Below, one piece after another: positions 9,660 to 20,307 of a stretch of 64,000 nt of DNA. The position numbers and the translations under genes are program-made. Source of the DNA: Oscillospiraceae bacterium (lineage in GTDB: Bacteria; Bacillota; Clostridia; Oscillospirales; Ruminococcaceae). The stretch covers positions 186,001-250,000 of the forward strand of contig JAISZR010000004.1 of NCBI GenBank assembly GCA_031284525.1. The letters run 5' to 3'. Numbering within the stretch: the first letter of the stretch is position 1; each line of letters begins with the position of its first letter. Under the pieces are notes generated by a model that saw nothing but the letters and a program-made list of their open reading frames with translations, was not told the origin of the DNA and made no database searches.

Positions 9660-11351
9660 TTAAATCTCTCTGATTTTTTTGTCCATGCAAAGTCGTAAAG
9701 CCTCGAATTGGGAAATTGCATCATCTTTGCTCGAAGCGGTGATGAGATAATAGAGTTTGAGTTTGGGCTCTGTGCCTGAAGGTCTCATCACTACCTGAGT
9801 CCGATTACTCAAGTTAAAAACTAAAACATCTGAGGTCGGGAATCCCGTTCTGGACCCATCGTTGGTCTGTGAGACGCCTTCTTTTTTGTAATCCTGAATG
9901 CTACTAATTTTGTGGTTGGCGAGATCGCTAGGATTTTCGCTTCTTAGCTTCTGCATTATGTTGCCCATAAGCTCCATGCTATTTGTTCCCTTGAATTCAA
10001 AGCAGGTTGCAAAGCTCATATAGAACCCGAATTCTTCATAAAGTTCATTCAGTCGATTCAACAGGGTTGTGCCTGTTTTATTATATTCTGCGACCATTTC
10101 GCAAACTACGGCTGTTGTTGAGATTCCGTCCTTGTCTCTTGCATATGTTCCCGGGAGATAGCCACAACTTTCTTCGAATCCTATGACGAAGTTTCCAAGG
10201 TTGTTTGTTGCTTCAAGCTCGTCCATTTTACCGCAGATGTTTTTGAATCCTGTTAATGTTAAATTAACCGTTAACCCGTATTTTTCTGCGATTGCCTCAA
10301 CCATGTTAGTGGTGACAATGCTTTTTATAATATGCCACCCGGTGAGGGATTTCCCTGTGTTTTTGATTCTGCAGAGGTAATCAAGCAGCAAGACTCCTAG
10401 GTCGTTGCCACTGAGCAAATAGTAAGAGTCACCGTTTTTTTCCGCGACCCCAATGCGATCGCAATCTGGGTCAGTTGCAATTACGAGTTGTGCATTTTTC
10501 TCTTTGGCTAATTTTATTGCGTATTTAAGAGCATTTTTGTCCTCAGGGTTGGGGTATTCGCAGGTTTTGAACTCTGGGTCCGGTTCCTCTTGTTCCGGGA
10601 CGACCCAAAAGCTCTTTAAGTTCATTTCGCCAAAGAGCCTTTTGATAGGTTTACTACCGGCTCCATTGAGTGGGGTAAAGACTAGGTTGAAATCTTCAAT
10701 CTCTCGAAGAGAAAGTGCCGCTTTGATTGTTTCGAAATAAGTGTCAAGCAAGCTGGTCGGGACTGGTGTGATTTCTGCGTTTGTGGAACTTTTCAAATCA
10801 ACAAAAAAATCAAGCTTTTTGGCAATCTCCGAAATAGTGGTTGTATCTTTGTCACAAAGTTGCGTCCCTGTTTTGCCATAAACTTTAATGCCGTTGTAGG
10901 TGGCCGGGTTGTGGCTTGCTGTGATCATAATACCGCCTGTACAACAAAGGTTTCTGACGGCAAAAGAAACAACAGGCGTTGGTATAATTTCTGGGAACAT
11001 CAGGACTTTAAATCCATTTGTTGCCAAAACCGTTGCCGCTTCATCCGCGAGGAGCTTGGAAGCTTTTCTCGAATCATACCCAATTACGACACTTGGTTCA
11101 TTGGGAGCCTGTGCGTTCAAAAAAAGCGCGAAAGCCGTTGTTATCCTTCGAATCGTATATCTGTTTACCCTGTTGGGGCCAACACCAAGAAGGCCGCGCA
11201 CCCCACCGGTTCCGAACTCCAACTCCTTTGAAAAACGATCGCGAAGCTCATGACCATCTTCCCCAATAGCCTCTAACTCAGAGAGCAGGTCGGGGTCTTT
11301 GCAGTGGGTTCTCCACTCTTCATATTTCCTTCTGATTTCCTCCGTAGTCAT
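9660..11351 (-). CDS. pgcA: Phosphoglucomutase/phosphomannomutase
   Basis: GTGGVRGLLGVGPNRVNRYT, IGYDSRKAS, GIMITASHNPATYNGIKVYG, ATDPDCDRIGVA, GFEESCGYLPGTYARDKDG, RPSGTEPKLKLY. Start taken at MTTEEIRRKYEEW (11351). Confidence 0.9.
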   Translation of the reverse strand: MTTEEIRRKYEEWRTHCKDPDLLSELEAIGEDGHELRDRFSKELEFGTGGVRGLLGVGPNRVNRYTIRRITTAFALFLNAQAPNEPSVVIGYDSRKASKLLADEAATVLATNGFKVLMFPEIIPTPVVSFAVRNLCCTGGIMITASHNPATYNGIKVYGKTGTQLCDKDTTTISEIAKKLDFFVDLKSSTNAEITPVPTSLLDTYFETIKAALSLREIEDFNLVFTPLNGAGSKPIKRLFGEMNLKSFWVVPEQEEPDPEFKTCEYPNPEDKNALKYAIKLAKEKNAQLVIATDPDCDRIGVAEKNGDSYYLLSGNDLGVLLLDYLCRIKNTGKSLTGWHIIKSIVTTNMVEAIAEKYGLTVNLTLTGFKNICGKMDELEATNNLGNFVIGFEESCGYLPGTYARDKDGISTTAVVCEMVAEYNKTGTTLLNRLNELYEEFGFYMSFATCFEFKGTNSMELMGNIMQKLRSENPSDLANHKISSIQDYKKEGVSQTNDGSRTGFPTSDVLVFNLSNRTQVVMRPSGTEPKLKLYYLITASSKDDAISQFEALRLCMDKKIREI

Positions 11352-11461
11352 TTGCTTCCTTTCACATTCAACAAACTTTAACGAGAGAGGACCGGTAAGT
11401 CCCAAATTGCTCGGGGCTATTTTTTTGTAAGATTCAGGGCAACTGCCGACTAAAGAACAAA

Positions 11462-11881
11462 TTAATCTTCACATTCACAATGGACGATCTTCCCGACAAT
11501 TGGTTCGGGGTCAACTCCCTGTCCCTTATAGTAATTTGAGATAGCCAGTTTGACGGCTTGTTCTGCCAAAACAGAGCAGTGAATCTTTTGCGGCGGCAGC
11601 CCATTTAGCGCTTCCATGACCGCTTTGTTTGTTAATTTCAGAGCGTCTTCTATCTTTTTCCCTTTTATCAGTTCAGTTGCCATTGAGCTCGTTGCGATTG
11701 CCGCGCCGCACCCGAAGGTTTTAAATTTGATATCAATAATTGTATTATCTTCGATTTTCACGTACATTTTCATAATGTCGCCACATTTTGCATTGCCAAT
11801 CTCGCCAATTCCATTGGCGTCGGCAAGCTCCCCAACATTACGTGGGTTTGTGAAATGATCCATGACCTTTTCTGAATACAT
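11462..11881 (-). CDS. nifU: NifU/IscU-like iron-sulfur cluster scaffold
   Basis: MYSEKVMDHFTNPRNVGELADANGIGEIGNAKCGDIMKMYVKI...FKTFGCGAAIATSSMATELIKGK...KIHCSVLAEQAVKLAI. ATG at 11881. Confidence 0.9.
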   Translation of the reverse strand: MYSEKVMDHFTNPRNVGELADANGIGEIGNAKCGDIMKMYVKIEDNTIIDIKFKTFGCGAAIATSSMATELIKGKKIEDALKLTNKAVMEALNGLPPQKIHCSVLAEQAVKLAISNYYKGQGVDPEPIVGKIVHCECED

Positions 11882-12011
11882 TGTCGTTATCCTTTCTCCA
11901 ATTTCGAAAAACATTTTAGGGGAGTTCTCTTCAGATTCCGGAATGTTTGGAGGGTGGGGAATGACTTGAAGGTCGAGCAAAAAAGAGAACAATCCCGAAA
12001 CGCTCAGAAAG

Positions 12012-13187
12012 CTACGGTTTCCAAATTGGGGACATTGCCCGCAACTTCTCTATAGTTGGCTTTAATATCTCCAAGAAGCGAATAACTTCCTGCTCTGTGT
12101 TATATTTAGAGAGGCTTATCCTCAAAGAGCCCTGAGCTAGCGCGTGATCAAGCCCCATTGCAATTAACACGTGGCTCGGGTCCAACGACCCGGATGTGCA
12201 AGCCGAACCTGATGAACAGCATATCCCCTGCATGGAAAGGTGCAGCAATATCCCTTCACCTTCGATCCCCTCAAACGAGAAGTTCATGATGTTTGGTAAG
12301 TTGTGATCCATCGAACCATTAAATTTAACTTTGGGAATCTGCGTTATGCGATCAAATAACAGTTTTCTGAGCTTTTTGATGTGTTCGTTTTTTGCCTCCA
12401 TGCACTCAATTGCTTCTTCGACTGCTTGGCCAATTGCAACGATATTCGCCACATTTTCGGTGCCGGCACGCCTTCCTCGTTCTTGACCACCGCCGAACAA
12501 AAAGTTGGTGATGGGGATCCCTTTTTTGACATAAAGGATTCCAACTCCCTTTGGTGCGTGGAATTTATGTCCAGAAAGCGAAAGAATACTGATGTTTTGT
12601 CTTTTCACGTCGACTGGGAGCGTTCCAATGACCTGGACGGCATCAGTATGAAACAAAATGCCTCTTTCTTTGCAGATGTTTGCAAGCTCGTCAATTGGCT
12701 GAATCACACCGGTTTCATTGTTTGCGTATATGACCGAAACCAGCGCTGTGTTTTCCTGAATGCTTTTTTTTAGGTCATCTGGAGAGATTAGGCCCTCTTC
12801 ATTAACACTTAAATAGGTTACTTGCGAACCCTCTTTTTCTTTTTGCTTGGCTGTGTTCAAAACAGCTGGGTGCTCGATTTGGGTCGTTATAAAATGTGTG
12901 GGTTTTGCGGGCTGCTTATTCTGCCCTTGTGCGATTGTGAATGCCCAGTTGTTTGATTCTGTTGCGCAGGATGTAAAATAAATCTCATCGCTTTCGGCTC
13001 CAATTGCTTTTGCCACTTGTGCCCTTGCCTTTTCTATTGCACCTTTTGCGTGTTTTGATGCGGAATATATACTGGAGGGATTAAAATAGATCTGCCCTAA
13101 ATATGGCAACATTGCGTCCAAAACACTTTCGGAGACCTTTGTTGTGGCAGCATTATCAAAATATATCAAATCTTTCAAATCGTTCAT
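12012..13187 (-). CDS. nifS: Cysteine desulfurase
   Basis: YFDNAATTKVSESVLDAMLPY, ATESNNWA, SVIYANNETGVIQP, FHTDAVQVIGTLPVDV, SLSGHKFHAPKGVG, GGGQERGRRAGTENV, CCSSGSACTSG. Confidence 0.95.
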   Translation of the reverse strand: MNDLKDLIYFDNAATTKVSESVLDAMLPYLGQIYFNPSSIYSASKHAKGAIEKARAQVAKAIGAESDEIYFTSCATESNNWAFTIAQGQNKQPAKPTHFITTQIEHPAVLNTAKQKEKEGSQVTYLSVNEEGLISPDDLKKSIQENTALVSVIYANNETGVIQPIDELANICKERGILFHTDAVQVIGTLPVDVKRQNISILSLSGHKFHAPKGVGILYVKKGIPITNFLFGGGQERGRRAGTENVANIVAIGQAVEEAIECMEAKNEHIKKLRKLLFDRITQIPKVKFNGSMDHNLPNIMNFSFEGIEGEGILLHLSMQGICCSSGSACTSGSLDPSHVLIAMGLDHALAQGSLRISLSKYNTEQEVIRFLEILKPTIEKLRAMSPIWKP

Positions 13188-13220
13188 TTCCGAACCCCTT
13201 TCGAAATATAGGTGGATGAA

Positions 13221-14516
13221 TCATTTGTGCCATCTCTTGTTTCTCACATTGATTATTCTGAATATCAACGCGACCACACAGCCCAATACTAATAAAACGA
13301 CTTTTACGTGCGATTTTATCATATAGATGATTTTCTCTGGCGCGCTTGCGATTACAGTTTTGGCGAGGAACAACTCAGCTTCGGCTAATTTATCATCGGC
13401 AAAGAAAAATTCTACCTTGCCAATTTTTTCGGTGGTTTTTGTTCCGGCTGCAACGGATTTAGGCAGGGAGCATTTTTTTATTACGTCCTCGGATTTTGCA
13501 CTGCTCGGCAGCATCCCATAAACGTCAACATTTGTTACAACTCCTACATGATCAGATTTCAAGGAGCCAACAATTTTGACTTCATCAACCAATGCTTTTT
13601 TCTCGGCTAAAAGCCGATTTTCAAAGTTGTTATAGATCCAGTCCAAAATGTACCGAGTTTCCACAAACGCTTGGTGTGACCTTGTACCAGCTTTTTTTTC
13701 TTCTTCGTTGGGTGGCGCTCCCAACACAGCCCCGATTACTGTCATCCCTCCGCCGTCGCTGAGTGACACAAAATTCTGGAAACCTTCCAGCACTCCGGTT
13801 TTGAATCCTTTTATTTTGTTGTAGTGATACATACTGTTGCCGACCAGCATCTGATTTGTTGTGAAAATCAGAGTTTCTTTGCGTTTGTTAGTTCTCGGGA
13901 TTTCGTAGGTCGATTTCGAAACCATCTTCATAATTTGGTGGTTCTTTATCGCTTCCCTCGTAATCAGATACATATCCCTTGCGGTGGAATAATTCTTTTC
14001 ACTAAGGCCGTGAGCATCTACAAAATGCGTGTTTGTTGCATTCAGCTCTTTTGCTTTTTTGTTCATCATCTTTACGAAGTTGGGAATGCTTCCGTGCCCT
14101 ATTTCGTAGGCTAAAATGCTCGAAGCTTCGCAAGAAGAGGCGATCATAACTGCACAAATTAGGTCGGCAGCCCTGACTTCTTCTCCTGCGCAAATTCCGA
14201 TCATTGCAGCATTTTGTTCGTAAAGTTCGGCGAAAATACTTTCGGGGGCAACAATCTTTGTGTTTAAATCTTTGATCTTATCATACGCAACCAAAACCGT
14301 CACTATTTTTGCCAATGAAGCCGTCGGGACTTTTGCGTCCTCATTTTGGGCAAACAGCACGCGCCCCGTTTGCGCTTCGGCGAAATAGCACGACTTTGCT
14401 GTCACTTTGAAGGAAGGAGCTTTAAGTGCACAGATGCCATTCGTAAAAAATATAAAAACGGCGAGAATCGGCAATGTCACCCTGATTTTACACACGAATC
14501 GGCTCCAACTGATCAA
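13221..14516 (-). CDS. D-alanyl-D-alanine carboxypeptidase (DacF/PBP5 type)
   Basis: Signal peptide; PTASLAKIVTVLVA (SxxK), SSCEASSILAYEI, KGFKTGVLEG (KTG), C-terminal TM helix. Confidence 0.9.
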   Translation of the reverse strand: MISWSRFVCKIRVTLPILAVFIFFTNGICALKAPSFKVTAKSCYFAEAQTGRVLFAQNEDAKVPTASLAKIVTVLVAYDKIKDLNTKIVAPESIFAELYEQNAAMIGICAGEEVRAADLICAVMIASSCEASSILAYEIGHGSIPNFVKMMNKKAKELNATNTHFVDAHGLSEKNYSTARDMYLITREAIKNHQIMKMVSKSTYEIPRTNKRKETLIFTTNQMLVGNSMYHYNKIKGFKTGVLEGFQNFVSLSDGGGMTVIGAVLGAPPNEEEKKAGTRSHQAFVETRYILDWIYNNFENRLLAEKKALVDEVKIVGSLKSDHVGVVTNVDVYGMLPSSAKSEDVIKKCSLPKSVAAGTKTTEKIGKVEFFFADDKLAEAELFLAKTVIASAPEKIIYMIKSHVKVVLLVLGCVVALIFRIINVRNKRWHK

Positions 14517-16782
14517 TTCTAAGAATCAGCCTTTCATTTTGAATCGTTGCTGTGACCAAACTCGGTTTTCGGTCCGGATTTGTCACGACGTATTCACAAA
14601 TTTCATCTTCCAAATTGTTCTGGATTAACTTTAATATCCCGCGGACACCAGTTTTGGAATCCTTGAATGCTTTTTCTTTGATGAATTCAATTGCCTCATT
14701 ATCAAACGAAAATTCGATGTCTTGCGCTTCAAGGGCTGCTTTGAATTCGTCAAGCTTGTTCTTTGTGATTTTAGCATAATCCTCCAGTGTGAGTTGATTG
14801 AAGGCGATTACCTCATCCACGCGTGCCAAAAACTCGGGGCGCAGGAAGTCCGAAAGTGCTTTTTGCATCTTTTCGTTAACAAATTTATCGCGTCCTTTGT
14901 TAAAACCTATAGTACCCCCACTTAGGTTGCTGCCCGCGTTCGAAGTCATAACCACAATTGTGTGCACAAATGAGACTTTTCTGCCATGTGAATCGGTTAT
15001 CATTCCCTCGTCCAAAATCTGCAACAGGATATTCATCACATCTGGATGAGCTTTTTCTATTTCATCAAGAAGGATGACGGAATAGGGGTGCCTTCTTACT
15101 CTTTCCGTTAACTGTCCCGCTTCGTCGTATCCAACATACCCTGGGGGCGCACCGATAATCTTAGAGACGGCGTGCTTTTCCATGAACTCAGACATGTCCA
15201 ATTTGATTAACGGTTCCGTGACTTCACCAAAGAGCTCGAATGCGAGCGACTTTGCAAGCTGTGTTTTCCCAACGCCGGTTGGGCCCACAAAAATGAAAGA
15301 AATTGGTTTTTGCTTTGAAACCAGCTTTACTTTCGCCCTTATCACTGCCAGACAAAGAGACTTGATCGCTTTGTCCTGTCCGATAATTATTTTTTTAAGA
15401 TGCGTCTCTAGCTCCCTTAATTTTTTTGTTTCGGTTTCTGTTATCTTCGAGGCGGGGACTCCGGTCCAAAGCTCAATTACATCAGCCAAATTAGCCTTAG
15501 TTACCTGGATGTCTTTTACGACTTCTTCCAATTCTGCCAAGTGATTTCCGCATTGGAGTTGTTCCGCTTTGAGTTTCGCCATCAATTCGTAATCAATTTC
15601 ATTTGAATTGTTAATTGCGAGTTCAGCTTCTTGCCGGTTTAATTCATCAAATCGAGCTTTCGCCATATTATATTCAGTCAACTTGGCACTGTTTAGGGCA
15701 ACTCGTGAACAAGCCTCATCCAAAAGATCAATAGCTTTGTCTGGCAAAAACCTGTCGGTTATGTAGCGCTCCGAAAGCTCAACCAGCTCACCAATTATGT
15801 TTTCCGAAACTCTAACATGATGATAAAGTTCATAATAACCTTTTATCCCATTTAGGATTTGGATTGTTTCCTTCACACTTGGTTCATCCACCTTGACCGG
15901 TTGAAAGCGCCTTTCTAACGCCAAATCTTTTTCTATATATTTGCGATATTCGCTAAATGTTGTTGCTCCGATTACTTGGATCTCGCCTCTTGAAAGTGCC
16001 GGTTTCAGGATGTTTGCCGCATTCATAGTTCCATCTGAATCACCGGTTCCGACTAGGTTATGTATTTCATCAATAAACAGTATTACGTTCCCCGCTATTT
16101 TAACTTCATCCACAAGACTTTTGATCCTGCTTTCAAACTGACCGCGGAACTGTGTACCTGCAACAAGTGCCGTCAAATCGAGCAAAAAGATTTCTTTGTC
16201 AACTAGTTTAAACGGAACTTTGCCATCAACGATCTTTTTCGCAATTTCCTCAACAATGGCAGTTTTCCCAACACCCGGCTCCCCTATCAGGCAAACATTG
16301 TTTTTTGTTCGCCGATTGAGGATTTGTATTATTCGCTGTTCCTCTTTTTCGCGTCCAACCACTCGATCAACGTTGCCCTCTTGAGCTTTTTTGTTCAGAT
16401 TAACACAATAACTATCCAGAAATTTCCGCTTGTGATCTTTTTTGTTTTTAGTTTTTTCCTGAAAATTCTTTCCCCTTGGGGCTTCTTCGTCACTTGCCTG
16501 GGGAACGCTCATTATGTTGAATATTTTGCGAGCTACAACTTCCTCTGCAGAGTCATCATTTCCCCTGCTAGGATCGGTTTCCTCTGCAATTCCCATCAAT
16601 TGACTGTTCATGTTTTCTATTTCTTCATAGCTGAGGCCCATCCTGACTATATCGTCGACTTGCTTGATTCCGAGTTCCTTCGCGCAAGTTATGCACAATC
16701 CCTCATTTATGGTTTCCCCGGCGTCTATCTTAGTCATGAATATAGCTGCTGGCCTTTTTTTACAGCGCGCACAAAGCATCAT
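14488..16782 (-). CDS. clpE: Clp AAA+ ATPase with N-terminal zinc finger (ClpE-like)
   Basis: MMLCARCKKRPAAI...EGLCITCAKELG (CxxC/CxxC), two Walker AAA modules: GEPGVGKTAIVEE and FVGPTGVGKTQLAKSLAFELFG, GYVGYDEAGQLTERVRRHPYSVILLDEIEKAHPDV. Confidence 0.9.
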   Translation of the reverse strand: MMLCARCKKRPAAIFMTKIDAGETINEGLCITCAKELGIKQVDDIVRMGLSYEEIENMNSQLMGIAEETDPSRGNDDSAEEVVARKIFNIMSVPQASDEEAPRGKNFQEKTKNKKDHKRKFLDSYCVNLNKKAQEGNVDRVVGREKEEQRIIQILNRRTKNNVCLIGEPGVGKTAIVEEIAKKIVDGKVPFKLVDKEIFLLDLTALVAGTQFRGQFESRIKSLVDEVKIAGNVILFIDEIHNLVGTGDSDGTMNAANILKPALSRGEIQVIGATTFSEYRKYIEKDLALERRFQPVKVDEPSVKETIQILNGIKGYYELYHHVRVSENIIGELVELSERYITDRFLPDKAIDLLDEACSRVALNSAKLTEYNMAKARFDELNRQEAELAINNSNEIDYELMAKLKAEQLQCGNHLAELEEVVKDIQVTKANLADVIELWTGVPASKITETETKKLRELETHLKKIIIGQDKAIKSLCLAVIRAKVKLVSKQKPISFIFVGPTGVGKTQLAKSLAFELFGEVTEPLIKLDMSEFMEKHAVSKIIGAPPGYVGYDEAGQLTERVRRHPYSVILLDEIEKAHPDVMNILLQILDEGMITDSHGRKVSFVHTIVVMTSNAGSNLSGGTIGFNKGRDKFVNEKMQKALSDFLRPEFLARVDEVIAFNQLTLEDYAKITKNKLDEFKAALEAQDIEFSFDNEAIEFIKEKAFKDSKTGVRGILKLIQNNLEDEICEYVVTNPDRKPSLVTATIQNERLILRIDQLEPIRV

Positions 16783-16820
16783 ATTTTCTCCTAAATATTT
16801 TTAACTTGATAGCATTCCTG

Positions 16821-17510
16821 CTACAAATACTTGTGAACTTCAAAAAAATGCTTGGCTAGGTGACTTTTGTTGACCACATCAAAGTTTAGGTACGGTAAAT
16901 TGTTCCCACTGACTACAACTATTGCATTAGTCAGCTCCGCCAAGATAAAGATTACAATAAGCGCTTCGACAAGACCAAACACGCCACCTAGCAACCCATT
17001 AAATCCACCCAAGAGCGGGATTCTGTTGATTCCCATCGCAGCGCGCACCAGTTGCCTTGCGACTATTTTACAAATCTTCATCAATATAAAGAACAGCAGT
17101 GTGCCCACAATGCACCTGACCACAGGGTAAACCGTGATGTCAGTTAGGGTCTGTGGACTTGACATAAGGTCTTTCACTTTGTTCCAAGGGCCGTCTAGGT
17201 TCAAAAACGGGGCCCGTTGCTTCAGCAACTTCAGATTCTCACCGATTGCCTCTATGTTCGCGTCGGAAGAAAGACCATATAACGTTCTTATTTTTTCCGA
17301 AAAAAAACTTTCCAAATTGTGTTTTATAAAGGCATCGTAGATATATTTTGTGAGATGATTACTGAGAGTGACTGCCAAGAAATAAGAGACAGCGTAACGC
17401 AAAAGGTTTATCACGTTCGCTACGAAGCCCCGCTTTGCTGAGATTACAACAAAATAGATCAAAATAACTACAACAATCGTATCTAGTAGAATGGCAAAAT
17501 TAAACTCCAC
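16821..17510 (-). CDS. CvpA family membrane protein
   Basis: FAILLDTIVVVILIYFVVISAKRGFVANVINLLRYAVSYFLA and RLVRAAMGINRIPLLGGFNGLLGGVFGLVEALIVIFILAEL. GTG start at 17510 preferred: SD GGAGGT 6 nt upstream. The ATG at 17534 overlaps a TATAAT. Confidence 0.75.
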   Translation of the reverse strand: MEFNFAILLDTIVVVILIYFVVISAKRGFVANVINLLRYAVSYFLAVTLSNHLTKYIYDAFIKHNLESFFSEKIRTLYGLSSDANIEAIGENLKLLKQRAPFLNLDGPWNKVKDLMSSPQTLTDITVYPVVRCIVGTLLFFILMKICKIVARQLVRAAMGINRIPLLGGFNGLLGGVFGLVEALIVIFILAELTNAIVVVSGNNLPYLNFDVVNKSHLAKHFFEVHKYL

Positions 17511-17532
17511 ATCGATACCTCCAACCACGAAC

Positions 17533-17541
17533 ATTATAGCA
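17533..17541 (-). promoter_or_regulatory. Extended -10 promoter element TGCTATAAT upstream of cvpA
   Basis: Minus-strand sequence TGCTATAAT, about 23 nt before the preferred GTG start with an SD in between. Confidence 0.45.
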
Positions 17542-17782
17542 CATGTACCTGCATTTACGCAAATGTTGTGGTTAAACAGCCGGGCTACCCAATATGCGGC
17601 AATGTTCCCAAATCTTGCGTGCTGTTGTCTTGTTCTCCGGTATTTCAATGTTAGTGCTTCCCCTGGGACTAAGGGAAATTTACTTCGTTTTTGCAGGAGC
17701 TGGGAGGGGAAGTGGAGGGGTTGGCATTGAGTGGGGATGATCACCGAATTTTGGTGTAGCCAAAGGGGGAAGGGCTCAGGTT

Positions 17783-19552
17783 TTAGTTTGCGTTGTCAGT
17801 TCCGCAAAGTTGGTGATAAACACCTCCGTGGGCTAATAATTCCTTGTGTGTGCCTGCTTCCACTATCTTCCCGTGATCTAACACAAGGATTTTGTCGGAA
17901 TTCGCGATTGTCGAGAGTCGTTGTGCTACCGTTATCGTGGTCTTACCTTTGCACAGTTTTTCCAAGGAATGTTGGATAATTACTTCATTTTCATTGTCTA
18001 GAGCTGAAGTTGCTTCATCAAGAATTAGAATTGGCGCATTTTTCAAAAACGCTCTTGCAATGCTAATTCGTTGTCTCTGTCCGCCTGAGAGCCGTGTTCC
18101 TCGTTCACCTACCTGCGTTTCGTACCCATTTGCCATTTGGGTGATGAACTCATCGGCTCCAGCATCTTTTGCCGCCTGGATTATTTCGTCAACACTTGCG
18201 CTTATTTTGGCATATGCAATATTTTCTGCAATGGTCCCGGAAAAAAGGTAAACGTCCTGTTGGATCATGCCGATGTTTTCCCGCAACGATTTTAGATTTA
18301 CAGTTCTTGTGTCCACGCCATCTATCAAAATTCGGCCTTTATTAACATCATAGAATCTCGGAATCAGGGAACAAAATGTACTTTTCCCCATTCCGGATGC
18401 TCCGACAATCGCGATTTTTTCACCAGCTTTTATATGTAAGTCAATTCCATCCAGAATGTTTTTGTTTGCATTTTTGTGCTTAAAATGAACACTTTCAAAA
18501 CGAATATCACCCTTTACTTCGCTCAACTCCACAGTCTTTTCATTGGGGTTGACTTCTGTTGGTTCTTCCATGATGCTTCTGACGCGCGAAACACTTGTAA
18601 TCCCCTCTTGAAGGTGTTCCAAAGTTTCCTTCAGTGTAATCATTGCATTGACTAATAGATCCACAAAAAATATGTATGCGATGAGCTCAGGCATGTCTAT
18701 TTTCCCATGTATGACAAACCAAGAACCAAACGCTCCGGCTACAATGTATGCGATACCTTCCAGCAAGGTAATGCCACCCACGAATCGCGACACGTTTACA
18801 TTTAGTGTCAGGCGTGAATTCAGATATGTTTTGCTGCTTTTTTCGAATTTGTCGCATTCTTTTCTTTCGTTAGAAAAAGCTTTAACAACTCTTATCCCGA
18901 GCAAACTATCTTCGGTTTTTGCATTTATCTCACCTAATTTTTGCCTTGCAGTTAACATTACCTTATAAAATCTCTTATTAAAATACAAGCCAAAACCAAA
19001 TAGTATCGGCATAATTGAAAATACGATAAAAGTCAGTTGGACGTTCATGAACAGCAGGATAGTGAACGAACCAACAACTTTTACCGCAAAAATCCAAAGA
19101 TCTATGATACAGTGATGAACTATGTCTCCAAGATCTTTTAGGTCGCTTGTTATTCTTGAAATTAACTGACCAATTTTGTTGTTATCAAAAAAGGGAAAAG
19201 GGAGCTTTTGTATGTGACAAAACAAATCTCGCCTCATATCTGTTTCCACATAAAATCCCATTTTGTGCCCAAAGATACTGGAATTATACACAGCTGTCGA
19301 TTCCAGAATGGCATTAAGGAGAAATGCCCCTAAGCATAACATGAGTCCGCGTCCGTCGCCGAACATGACCTTTTTGCTTGTTAGATATTCAAATAATTTT
19401 GGGAAAATCAACGCACACCCCGCGAAGACAGAAGAGAAAAAAAGATCCAAAAACAGTAATTTTTTATATGGCCTAAAATATTTCGATATCCACCTTGCCA
19501 GATGCCAGGTAGAATATCTGGCCACACCATCATTTAGCTCGCTGCTAATCAT
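17783..19552 (-). CDS. ABC transporter, fused permease and ATPase (MsbA-like exporter)
   Basis: N-terminal TM domain; GASGMGKSTFCSLIPRFYDVNKGRILIDGVDTR, RLSGGQRQRISIARAFLKNAPILILDEATSALD. Confidence 0.9.
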   Translation of the reverse strand: MISSELNDGVARYSTWHLARWISKYFRPYKKLLFLDLFFSSVFAGCALIFPKLFEYLTSKKVMFGDGRGLMLCLGAFLLNAILESTAVYNSSIFGHKMGFYVETDMRRDLFCHIQKLPFPFFDNNKIGQLISRITSDLKDLGDIVHHCIIDLWIFAVKVVGSFTILLFMNVQLTFIVFSIMPILFGFGLYFNKRFYKVMLTARQKLGEINAKTEDSLLGIRVVKAFSNERKECDKFEKSSKTYLNSRLTLNVNVSRFVGGITLLEGIAYIVAGAFGSWFVIHGKIDMPELIAYIFFVDLLVNAMITLKETLEHLQEGITSVSRVRSIMEEPTEVNPNEKTVELSEVKGDIRFESVHFKHKNANKNILDGIDLHIKAGEKIAIVGASGMGKSTFCSLIPRFYDVNKGRILIDGVDTRTVNLKSLRENIGMIQQDVYLFSGTIAENIAYAKISASVDEIIQAAKDAGADEFITQMANGYETQVGERGTRLSGGQRQRISIARAFLKNAPILILDEATSALDNENEVIIQHSLEKLCKGKTTITVAQRLSTIANSDKILVLDHGKIVEAGTHKELLAHGGVYHQLCGTDNAN

Positions 19553-20246
19553 TAACTAATAACCCCATTTCTTTCATAGAGACGTACTCTTTGCCAGAGA
19601 CAATAATGTGATCCACTATTGTCACATTGATTGGTTTTAATATGTCCCTTAAACTTTTTGTAAAAAACACATCATTACTGGATGGCACCGGCAATCCAGA
19701 AGGATGATTGTGGCACAATATGATGTCCGACGCGTTACTTAATATGACATATTGAACAATTTTGCGCCACGAGACCGCGACACAGTTTATTTCACCTTCA
19801 AATAAACTCTCCATTGCGGTAACGTTCGAAAGGGCGTCTAAACACAAAACGTAAAGTTGCTCTTTGCTCTGCCCTTCAAATTTTGTTATCATAAATTCGG
19901 CTATGTTTCTTATGCCTTTGAATGTTCGCTTGCTTGATTCGTGCGCTTTGCAGTAAAGCGATATTGCCATCACCAATTTTATTAGTGTGGCGACGCTTCC
20001 TCCAACTCCGTTCTCTTTGATCAAGAGGCTGCGTGGTGCCCTTAAAACATTCTCAAGTGACCCAAACTTTTTAATCAAGTTGTGAGCGAGTATATTTGTA
20101 TCTTTTTGCGGTATTGCAAAAAACAGGAGCAGTTCCAATACTTCATGCTCTGCAAAGTTTTTGAGCCCGTCATTTTCAAATCTTTGTCTGACCCTCGCTC
20201 TGTGATTCTTATGTGGGCAGTCCATATGTATACGCCCCTTACTCAA
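19545..20246 (-). CDS. radC: RadC family JAB/MPN domain protein
   Basis: HKNHRARVRQRFENDGLKNFAEHEVLELLLFFAIPQKDTN; ILCHNHPSGLPVPSSNDVFFTKSLRDILKPINVTIVDHIIVSG (HxH JAB motif). Start could be MDCPHKN (20225). Confidence 0.9.
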   Translation of the reverse strand: MSKGRIHMDCPHKNHRARVRQRFENDGLKNFAEHEVLELLLFFAIPQKDTNILAHNLIKKFGSLENVLRAPRSLLIKENGVGGSVATLIKLVMAISLYCKAHESSKRTFKGIRNIAEFMITKFEGQSKEQLYVLCLDALSNVTAMESLFEGEINCVAVSWRKIVQYVILSNASDIILCHNHPSGLPVPSSNDVFFTKSLRDILKPINVTIVDHIIVSGKEYVSMKEMGLLVND

Positions 20247-20307
20247 CCCGTCAAATACAACTTAGTGGGAGGGTGGCCAAAACCTTTTAAAATGTGCCAA
20301 ACATGTT

